Assembly (NCBI GenBank): GCA_035649235.1
Contig: DASRJX010000062.1
Coordinates: 1-11,597 of the forward strand
Reading direction: 5' to 3'
DNA from: DASRJX01 sp035649235
GTDB lineage: Bacteria; Acidobacteriota; Polarisedimenticolia; Gp22-AA2
Length of the DNA stretch: 11,597 nt
The position numbers were made by a program, and so were the translations under genes. This document shows positions 6,156-11,597 of this stretch, piece after piece (position 1 is the stretch's first letter; each line of letters starts with the position of its first letter). Under the pieces are notes generated by a model. That model had not been told where the DNA came from, did no database searches, and worked only from the letters and a program-made list of their open reading frames with translations.

Positions 6156-7358
6156 GTGACCGACAGGCAGGTTCTGTACGCCGGGGCGTTCCTGCGTGCT
6201 CTGTCGACCGGGATGGTCAGCGTCCTCGTCGGCCTCCACCTGGACGCTCTCGGGATGAACACGGGAGCCATTGGCGGGATAGTCGGCGCCGGTCTCGCCG
6301 GCTGCGCCGGGGCCGCCCTCCTGACGACGTTCCGGGGCGACCGTTTGGGGCGGCGTCGCAGCCTCGTCCTGCTGGCCGTCCTGGGCGCCGCGGGAGGCGC
6401 CACCGTGGCGGTGGGATCCAAAGCACTCGTGCTCGGCGTCGCGGCGTTTCTCGGCATGCTCAACGGCATGGGACGCGATCGCGGGGCGTCCCTCATCGTC
6501 GATCAGGTGATCCTGCCCGCCACGGCCGGGGACTCGGACAGGACGCGCGTCTTCGCCATCTACAACGTCATTCAGGACTCGGGACACGCCCTCGGCGGGC
6601 TGCTGGCCGGGCTGCCGGAGGTGCTGCGCAGCCTGTGGGGCGTCCCAAGGGAGGCCTCGTTCCGGATGTCGATCGGCGTCTACGCCCTGCTTCTGGTCCT
6701 GACGGCGCTCCTCTACATGAGACTGTCGCCCGCCGTCGAGGGCCGCCCCGTCGCGGCACGTGCGCCCCTGCGCCCGGAGAGCCGGCGCATCCTCGTCCGC
6801 ATTGCCTCCCTCTTCGCCGTCGACAGCCTGGCGGGAGGCTTCCTCACCTCGGCCCTCCTCTCTTTCTTCTTCCACCAGCGCTTCGGGGCCGGAGAAGGAC
6901 TGATCGGCCTCCTGTTCTTCGGATCGCGCTTCGCCAACGCGCTGTCGCACCTGGGCGCCGCCTGGCTGGCCCGCCGCATCGGGCTCGTCAACACCATGGT
7001 CTTCACCCACATCCCCAGCAGCCTGCTCCTGATCACCGTGGCCTATGCCCCCAGCTTCCCCGTCGCCGCCCTCCTGTTCCTGTTGCGGGAGGGGTTGGTG
7101 GAGATGGACGTGCCGACCCGCCAGTCCTACGTGATGGCGATCTTCCCACCCGAGGAGCGCACGCTGGCGTCCGGCGTGACGCACCTCGTCCGGCTGGGAT
7201 CCTGGTCGGTGGCCCCGTGGTTCGCCGGGGCCTTGATGCAGGGGGCTTCGATGGCCGCCCCTCTCGTGATCGGGGCGTTGATGAAGGTCGGTTACGACCT
7301 GGCCCTGTGGACCGCCTTCCGGCGCCTCAAGCCACCGGAGGAGCGGCCAGCGGGCTGA
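6156..7358 (+). CDS. Major facilitator superfamily transporter
   Basis: This 400-residue polytopic protein has two six-helix halves. The MFS signature loop between helices 2 and 3 reads GDRLGRRRSL (61-70), and a basic central loop lies at about 190-210 between the halves. Substrate is not predictable; drug or metabolite efflux is common for such MFS_1 proteins. The proposed start is GTG at 6156, with a weak GAGAG 7 nt upstream and the protein starting MTDRQVLYAGAFLRAL directly into helix 1. It begins 36 nt after tRNA-Asp with no terminator or separate promoter seen, so it may be read through from the tRNA promoter. Its last 67 bp overlap the 3' end of the convergent nitrilase gene. Confidence 0.88.
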   Translation: MTDRQVLYAGAFLRALSTGMVSVLVGLHLDALGMNTGAIGGIVGAGLAGCAGAALLTTFRGDRLGRRRSLVLLAVLGAAGGATVAVGSKALVLGVAAFLGMLNGMGRDRGASLIVDQVILPATAGDSDRTRVFAIYNVIQDSGHALGGLLAGLPEVLRSLWGVPREASFRMSIGVYALLLVLTALLYMRLSPAVEGRPVAARAPLRPESRRILVRIASLFAVDSLAGGFLTSALLSFFFHQRFGAGEGLIGLLFFGSRFANALSHLGAAWLARRIGLVNTMVFTHIPSSLLLITVAYAPSFPVAALLFLLREGLVEMDVPTRQSYVMAIFPPEERTLASGVTHLVRLGSWSVAPWFAGALMQGASMAAPLVIGALMKVGYDLALWTAFRRLKPPEERPAG

Positions 7359-8365
7359 GGGACCCTTCCGGGCGTGGAGCCCGGCGGCCTGGAGCCGGGG
7401 GGCGTCGAGCCGTGCGTCGCGGAGCCGGGCGCCGCGGCCGTCCTGAGCGGTCGCACGGCGAAATCGAACACGTCGGGCCTCTGGTAGTGTCCGGTCACGT
7501 CGAGCACGAGGCTCTCCTCGTCGATACGCGACAGATCGAGGTCGGCGATCAGGATCTCCTCGCGGTCGAAGACCGGCCCGGCGATCAGGGCGCCGTCCGG
7601 TCCGATGATGCACGACCCCCCGCTCACGATGAGCGACTCGGGCCTGCCGCGCAGCTCCTCCGGCGGCTCGAGCTCCCGCGGCAGGTCCGAGGCGTGGATG
7701 ATCTGCCCCACCGCCAGGACGAAGCAGCGCCCCTCGAAGGCGTAGTGCCGGCTGGCGATCTGGTACATCTCGCGCACAGTCGGCCAGACGGCGACGTGGA
7801 TCTGCTCTCCCGATTCGTGCATCGCCTGCCGCGCCAGCGGCATCCAGTGCTCCCAGCAGATGAGGCTTCCGATGCGGGCGCCGAGGACCGGGACGGCCTC
7901 CAGGCCCGCTCCGTCTCCCGGACCCCAGACGAGGCGCTCGGCGTGCGTCGGCACGAGCTTGCGATGCCGCCCGAGCAGCGCCCCGTCGGGGCCGAAGAGG
8001 AGCTGGGTGTTGTAGAGCGTCCCGTGTCCGGGCCCGGCCACCACGCGCTCGTGGACCCCGAGCACGATCACGACACCGTGCGCGCGCGCCGCCCGACCGA
8101 GGCGCTCGGTCTCGGGCCCCGGGATGGTGAGGCTGTTCTCCCGCAGCCGCGCGTGCACCTTCTTCGCCGGCGGGTGGTCCCAGAACGCCGACCCGGGGCA
8201 GAGATCGAGCCAGGCCGGGTAACCCGGAAGCCAGGACTCGCCGAAGCCGATGACCCGGGCCCCCCTGGAGGCCGCCTCCCCGATGAGCGCTATCGCCTTC
8301 TCGAGCGAGCGCTCCCGGTCGAGGAGGACCGGAGCCGCCTGTACTGCCGCCACGCGGAGCACCAT
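7292..8365 (-). CDS. Nitrilase-superfamily C-N hydrolase (aliphatic nitrilase type)
   Basis: This 357-residue protein has the full Glu-Lys-Cys catalytic set: Glu43 in GFGESWLPGYPAW, Lys136 in GRHRKLVPTHAERLVW, and Cys170 in LICWEHWMPLARQAM. The CWEHWMPLAR surround and the late GHYQRPDVF motif (292-300) are those of true nitrilases, which hydrolyse nitriles to acids and ammonia, rather than amidases or ureidopropionases. Cytoplasmic; no signal peptide. The ATG at 8365 has AGAGGGG 3 nt upstream overlapping the stop codon of the preceding gene, an 8-nt gap that indicates an operon and coupled translation. The last ~50 residues (308-357) are a Pro/Gly/Ser/Arg-rich tail without family counterpart that I recognise, and they overlap the MFS gene. 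The substrate nitrile is unknown. Confidence 0.92.
   Translation of the reverse strand: MVLRVAAVQAAPVLLDRERSLEKAIALIGEAASRGARVIGFGESWLPGYPAWLDLCPGSAFWDHPPAKKVHARLRENSLTIPGPETERLGRAARAHGVVIVLGVHERVVAGPGHGTLYNTQLLFGPDGALLGRHRKLVPTHAERLVWGPGDGAGLEAVPVLGARIGSLICWEHWMPLARQAMHESGEQIHVAVWPTVREMYQIASRHYAFEGRCFVLAVGQIIHASDLPRELEPPEELRGRPESLIVSGGSCIIGPDGALIAGPVFDREEILIADLDLSRIDEESLVLDVTGHYQRPDVFDFAVRPLRTAAAPGSATHGSTPPGSRPPGSTPGRVPQPAGRSSGGLRRRKAVHRARS
7368..7384. terminator. GC hairpin between convergent MFS and nitrilase genes
   Basis: CCGGGC and GCCCGG form a perfect 6-bp stem with a 5-nt loop, starting 9 nt after the MFS stop. No T-tract follows on the plus strand. It may act as a weak MFS terminator but lies inside the nitrilase tail-coding sequence, where it would also be part of that mRNA. 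Confidence 0.3.
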
Positions 8366-8373
8366 GCGCCCCT

Positions 8374-9075
8374 CTACCGGATTGAGGCCAGAAGGCCGTC
8401 GAATGCGGCGCGATTGGCCTGCATCGTCGTCTCGGGCCCGGTGCAGCGGAAGAACCAGTTGGCGTCGCCGCCCGGGACGATCGCCCCCAGAAGCATGTAA
8501 CCGGGCCGGGGAGGCGGCGTCTCGCCGCCGAAGCTCACCGATCCGGGCTGGTAGGTCCCGGACACCTCGACTCTCGTCACCAGCCGGTCGCCCAGCTTCT
8601 GCTCCGTGACGCGGCTCTGCGCGGGGCCGCCCTGGGGCGTCGAGAACTGGGAGGACCAGCGGGCCACGTTCGACGCCGCGTCGCCCCCCTGGCCGGGGCC
8701 GAAATAGAAGACCACGCACTCCCCCGCGTCGCCGTCTCGTTGCGCCGCCGGCACCCGGTACTGGGCTATGCGCATCGGACTCGTCGGCTTTTCCTGGCTC
8801 CAGCCCCGGGGCGTGTCCCAGCGCAGCTCGCCGTGCGGCGAAGGCCGGCCGTCCAGCGCGGCGCCTGGCGGGGCGGCGGCCGGCGGAACGGCGACCGGAT
8901 CGTGCGTGCTGACGAGCGGAGGGGATCCGCTCTGAGGCGATGCCTGCGGGGCTTCCACCGGCGCCGGCCTGGCGGGCGGAGGGCCTTCCGTGTCCTTGGC
9001 GTTGCAGTGACACAGGAAAAGCGCGCACGCCATTCCGATCGACCTCGTCCATGCCGGAGAGCGCAGCAGCATCAT
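8374..9075 (-). CDS. Exported protein of unknown function, possible lipoprotein
   Basis: A 233-residue protein with an N-terminal hydrophobic segment (about 11-22) ending CALFLCHC. Cys22 could be lipidated, but the -1 residue is Leu and -1 to Cys24 is His, so the lipobox is not canonical. Residues about 28-78 are a Pro/Ala-rich linker. The folded part (about 83-233) contains SPMRIAQYRVP, ECVVFYFGPGQGGDAASNVARW and a final NRAAFDGLLASIR. The FGPGQGG..xNV.RW pattern resembles a conserved uncharacterised family I recall from Planctomycetes and Acidobacteria, but I cannot name a domain. ATG codons at 9075 and 9072 are adjacent; GGGAGG is better spaced for the second (6 nt). It is the first gene of an operon with the nitrilase, 8 nt apart. 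No function is proposed. Confidence 0.82.
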   Translation of the reverse strand: MMLLRSPAWTRSIGMACALFLCHCNAKDTEGPPPARPAPVEAPQASPQSGSPPLVSTHDPVAVPPAAAPPGAALDGRPSPHGELRWDTPRGWSQEKPTSPMRIAQYRVPAAQRDGDAGECVVFYFGPGQGGDAASNVARWSSQFSTPQGGPAQSRVTEQKLGDRLVTRVEVSGTYQPGSVSFGGETPPPRPGYMLLGAIVPGGDANWFFRCTGPETTMQANRAAFDGLLASIR

Positions 9076-9106
9076 CTCCCTCCCGCAACCGCCCGGGCGG
9101 AGCGGA

Positions 9107-9112
9107 AGTATA
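9107..9112 (-). promoter_or_regulatory. Possible -10 element for the exported protein/nitrilase operon
   Basis: TATACT on the minus strand (5 of 6 to TATAAT) lies 31 nt before the ATG at 9075, giving a leader of about 25 nt. No good -35 is present at normal spacing. Confidence 0.4.
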
Positions 9113-9172
9113 GCCGCTGCGCGGCGCCATCGCGTCGCACGCTCGCTTCACGATCGCAGGAGCGAAATCGAG

Positions 9173-9201
9173 TTGCCGGCGGCTCGCTTTCAGCGTATAT
9201 G
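9173..9201 (+). promoter_or_regulatory. Candidate sigma70-type promoter for the namZ operon
   Basis: TTGCCG (9173-9178), a 17-nt spacer and TATATG (9196-9201) give 4 of 6 matches at each hexamer with ideal spacing. The start would be near 9208, leaving a leader of about 140 nt before the ATG at 9349. Confidence 0.45.
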
Positions 9202-9213
9202 AGGGGCGAGCTC

Positions 9214-9242
9214 AAGGAGGAGGCCGCGAGGAACTGCGGCCT
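9214..9242 (+). promoter_or_regulatory. Purine-rich site and hairpin in the namZ leader
   Basis: AAGGAGG (9214-9220) is followed directly by a perfect 7-bp stem, AGGCCGC (9221-9227) with GCGGCCT (9236-9242) and an 8-nt loop. No start codon follows the Shine-Dalgarno-like run at usable distance, so it is not an ordinary ribosome binding site. The remaining leader to 9348 is C/T-rich with runs of T (9305-9310, 9321-9324) and shows no further structure to my eye. Confidence 0.35.
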
Positions 9243-9348
9243 GATCGAAAGACAGGCCCGACCGGCACCCGCCGCCTACTCGTGGCCCTCCTCCCGCCCC
9301 TTCCTTTTTTCGCCCTCCCGTTTTACTCTCCGTCCCCGCGGAGCGTCG

Positions 9349-10620
9349 ATGCCGAGAAAAAAGAAGAGCGTTCGGACGGCCGGGACCAGCAACGGCCGCG
9401 TCCTGACCGGCCTGGAAGTGCTGGCGCGGGCGCGCCCCGCTTGGCTGCGCGGCCGGCGGGCCGGCCTGCTGATGCACCCCGCGTCCGTCACCGCGGGATT
9501 CCGGTCGGCCCGCGACGTGGTGCGGGATCTCTGCGGCAAGAACCTGCGGGCCCTCTTCGGACCGCAGCACGGGATCGCCGGAGAAAAACAGGACAACATG
9601 GTGGAGTCGACGCACGGCGTCGACGCCGAGCTCGGCATCCCCATCTACTCGCTCTACTCCGAGACCAGGGCCCCGACGGCGGCCATGCTGGAGGGGATCG
9701 ACCTGCTGCTCGTCGATCTGCAGGACGTGGGGACGCGCGTCTACACCTTCGAGTGGACGACCGCCCTGGCGATCGAGGCGTGCGCCGCGGCCGGCAAGCA
9801 GGTCGTCGTCCTCGACCGGCCGAATCCACTCGGCGGCGAAGCGCTCGAGGGGAACCTGATCCGGCCGGGTTACACGTCCTTCGTCGGCCTCTATCCCGTT
9901 CCCATGCGCCACGGCCTGACGCTCGGCGAATTGGCCGCGCTGGTCAACGCGCGCATGGACGGCGGCGGCCCGCACCGTCCGCGGCAGGACGGCATCGGCA
10001 TCCGCTGTCCGGGCCGCTGCGATCTGATGGTCGTGCCGATGCGGGGCTGGCGCCGCCGCATGCTGTACCCCGACACGGGGCTCCCCTGGGTCCTGCCCTC
10101 CCCCAACATGCCGGCCTTCGACACCGCGATGGTCTATCCGGGACAGGTCCTGATCGAAGGCACGAACCTGTCGGAGGGACGCGGGACCACGCGGCCGTTC
10201 GAGATCTTCGGCGCTCCCTTCCTCTCCGTCAGCCGGGTGCTCCGCCGTTTCGAGGCCCGGCGGCTGCCCGGTGTCGTCCTGCGCGCCCACGATTTCGAGC
10301 CGACGTTCCACAAGTGGGCCGGGCGCGCCTGCCGCGGGTTCCAGGTGCAGGTCACGAACCCCAACGCCTTCCGCCCCTACCTGACCAGCCTCGCACTGCT
10401 CCAGGACATCATCGCCGAGCACCGCGAGCAGTTCGCCTGGAAGGAGCCGCCCTACGAGTACGTCACCGATCGGCTCCCGATCGACGTGCTCCTCGGCGAC
10501 CCCAAGGTCCGCGAGGCCCTCGAGAGCGGCGCCGATCTCCGCGCGCTCGAGCGCTCCTGGCGCGGAGAGATCGAATCCTTCCGGAGTGAGTCGCGGCCCT
10601 TCCGCTTCTACCTTAGGTGA
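9349..10620 (+). CDS. namZ: NamZ-type exo-beta-N-acetylmuramidase (DUF1343, GH171)
   Basis: This 423-residue protein matches the DUF1343/NamZ family (B. subtilis YbbC/NamZ), which removes terminal N-acetylmuramic acid from peptidoglycan fragments in cell-wall recycling. Family landmarks in order are GRRAGLLMHPASVT (35-48), LFGPQHGIAGEKQDNM (69-84), LLLVDLQDVGTRVYTFEWT (119-137), VVLDRPNPLGG (153-163), VPMRHGLTLGELA (184-196), WVLPSPNMP (247-255), GTNLSEGRGTTRPFE (271-285) and a C-terminal YEYVTDRLPIDVLLG (369-383). The open frame continues upstream, but ATG 9349 has GGAG 6 nt before it and the upstream extension is Arg/Pro-rich and unlike a protein start. Starting MPRKKK, it has no signal peptide, although characterised members are exported. 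The MscS-like gene follows after 8 nt. Confidence 0.9.
   Translation: MPRKKKSVRTAGTSNGRVLTGLEVLARARPAWLRGRRAGLLMHPASVTAGFRSARDVVRDLCGKNLRALFGPQHGIAGEKQDNMVESTHGVDAELGIPIYSLYSETRAPTAAMLEGIDLLLVDLQDVGTRVYTFEWTTALAIEACAAAGKQVVVLDRPNPLGGEALEGNLIRPGYTSFVGLYPVPMRHGLTLGELAALVNARMDGGGPHRPRQDGIGIRCPGRCDLMVVPMRGWRRRMLYPDTGLPWVLPSPNMPAFDTAMVYPGQVLIEGTNLSEGRGTTRPFEIFGAPFLSVSRVLRRFEARRLPGVVLRAHDFEPTFHKWAGRACRGFQVQVTNPNAFRPYLTSLALLQDIIAEHREQFAWKEPPYEYVTDRLPIDVLLGDPKVREALESGADLRALERSWRGEIESFRSESRPFRFYLR
10615..10620 (+). promoter_or_regulatory. Ribosome binding site of the MscS gene overlapping the namZ stop
   Basis: AGGTGA contains the namZ TGA stop and lies 8 nt before the ATG at 10629. It chooses that ATG over the one at 10621, which opens only three codons before a stop, and it suggests translational coupling. 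Confidence 0.6.
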
Positions 10621-10628
10621 ATGGATCG

Positions 10629-11597
10629 ATGAGCGACCTCGGACCCGCGACCCTCCTGGAAGCGTGGCACTCCCCCTGGGTGCAGGGCGCCCTGACCTTC
10701 CTCGTCTGGATGGCGGTGGGGCTCCTGCTGCGGCGCTACCTGTTCAACATCATGAGGCGGGTCGCCGAGCGCACGGTCTGGACCTGGGACGACGTCCTGC
10801 TGAGCGCCCTCAAGACGCCTTCCCTCATCGCCCTCCTCTCCAGCGGGCTCCTGGTGGGCGGCCGGGTCCTTCCGCTCGATCCGGAGTGGGACCGCGCCCT
10901 GGACGTCATGCTCGCCGCCGCCATGGCCCTGTGCATCATCCTGTTCGTCGATCGCGGGACCAGCGGTCTGCTCGATCGGATGGCGAGCCGGCACCGGGCG
11001 CTGCAGGGGGCGCAGGGGCTGGTCCAGGGCCTGGCGCGCGGGCTGATCATCGGCATCGGGGCGCTCATCTTCCTCGACAGCATCGGCATCTCCATCGCCC
11101 CCATCCTCGCGTCGCTCGGGGTCGGCAGCCTGGCCGTGGCGCTGGCCCTCCAGGAAACTCTCGCGAACGTGTTCGCCGGGCTGCATCTCGTGGCCGACAA
11201 GCCTATAGAGCCGGGGCACTTCGTGCGGCTGCAGAGCGGCGAGGAGGGGACCGTGACGCGGGTCGGCTGGCGCTCCACCTGGATCGAGACGCCGCAGAGC
11301 AACATCGTCGTGGTGCCGAACGCGCGCCTGGCCGGAAGCGTCCTGACCAACTTCGACCTGCCGACTTCGCGCGTGACGCTGATGGTCGAGGTGACGGTGC
11401 CTCTGGCCGGCGATCTCGAACGGATCGAATCGGTCACGCGCGAGGTGGCGCGCGAGGTGCAGGCGAAAACCCAGGGGGCGACGCGCTCTCACCAACCGGC
11501 CGTCCGGTTCCTGGGTTTCGCCGATTCGGGCGTGCGGCTGCTCACCACCCTCAGCGCCGAGACGCGCGCCGATTCCCAGGAAGTGCTGCACCAGTAT
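10629..11597 (+). CDS. MscS-family mechanosensitive ion channel (3' end outside window)
   Basis: From the ATG at 10629 an open frame of 323 codons runs off the right edge. Hydrophobic helices are at about 17-37, 62-80, 90-108 and 136-152, followed by the pore-lining TM3-like helix with Gly/Ala packing, ILASLGVGSLAVALALQETL (159-178). The MscS beta domain then reads NVFAGLHLVADKPIEPGHFV (180-199), GTVTRVGWRSTWIETPQSNI (207-226) and VVVPNARLAGSVLTNF (227-242). Residues from about 245 begin the mixed alpha/beta cage domain. This is the standard small-conductance channel fold that opens under membrane tension to release solutes during osmotic downshock. It has two more N-terminal helices than E. 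coli MscS, as in many MscS-like proteins. It overlaps nothing and follows namZ by 8 nt, so the two form an operon. Confidence 0.9.
   Translation, partial: MSDLGPATLLEAWHSPWVQGALTFLVWMAVGLLLRRYLFNIMRRVAERTVWTWDDVLLSALKTPSLIALLSSGLLVGGRVLPLDPEWDRALDVMLAAAMALCIILFVDRGTSGLLDRMASRHRALQGAQGLVQGLARGLIIGIGALIFLDSIGISIAPILASLGVGSLAVALALQETLANVFAGLHLVADKPIEPGHFVRLQSGEEGTVTRVGWRSTWIETPQSNIVVVPNARLAGSVLTNFDLPTSRVTLMVEVTVPLAGDLERIESVTREVAREVQAKTQGATRSHQPAVRFLGFADSGVRLLTTLSAETRADSQEVLHQY

Noticed and set aside
6078..7613. Minus-strand open frame across the MFS gene and tRNA-Asp.
   Set aside because: It reads through a tRNA gene and the well-supported MFS coding sequence; its translation is charged low-complexity.
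10608..11591. Minus-strand open frame of 327 codons at the right end.
   Set aside because: It is antisense to the MscS-family gene, whose plus-strand translation shows clear pore and beta-domain motifs.

Overview
The window is uniformly GC-rich, gene-dense bacterial chromosome. The gene mix is extracytoplasmic proteins with thrombospondin type 3 (TSP3) calcium-binding repeats, a CPA1 antiporter, a PAP2 phosphatase, a nitrilase, a NamZ-type muramidase and an MscS-like channel. This fits an environmental (soil or sediment) Acidobacteriota-, Eisenbacteria- or Myxococcota-like lineage, but no marker gene fixes the taxon, so this is inference. No phage, insertion sequence, CRISPR array or rRNA was seen.

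Left part, minus strand (1-5815): four genes read leftward. In transcription order they are a Na+/H+ antiporter (5815-4241), a PAP2-family phosphatase (4119-3196) closed by an intrinsic terminator, a secreted TSP3-repeat protein (3042-1585), and a second copy of that secreted protein (1222 to the left edge, truncated by the window). The two TSP3 genes are a tandem duplication that includes about 118 bp of leader. The duplicated leader plus the first ~550 coding bases are about 95% identical, while the rest is much more diverged. Between the copies, at the edge of the duplicated block, lies a frameshifted 3' remnant of a Mut7-C RNase gene on the plus strand.

Middle (5816-7358): a divergent promoter region, then tRNA-Val(UAC) and tRNA-Asp(GUC) behind a good sigma70-type promoter. 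A 12-TM-type MFS transporter starts only 36 nt after tRNA-Asp. Its 3' end overlaps the 3' end of a convergent nitrilase gene by 67 bp.

Right part: a minus-strand two-gene operon (8-nt gap) holds a small exported protein of unknown function (9075-8374) and an aliphatic-nitrilase-type C-N hydrolase (8365-7292). A divergent control region (9076-9348) separates it from a plus-strand operon of a NamZ/DUF1343 exo-N-acetylmuramidase (9349-10620) and an MscS-family channel (10629 to the right edge), again with an 8-nt gap and a ribosome binding site overlapping the upstream stop.

Most genes are envelope-related (ion exchange, osmotic relief, lipid or pyrophosphate phosphatase, peptidoglycan recycling, secreted Ca-binding proteins), but apart from the two short operons nothing shows they form one pathway. 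I did not find a convincing new multi-gene system. The most notable signal is the mosaic TSP3 tandem duplication next to the broken Mut7-C gene.
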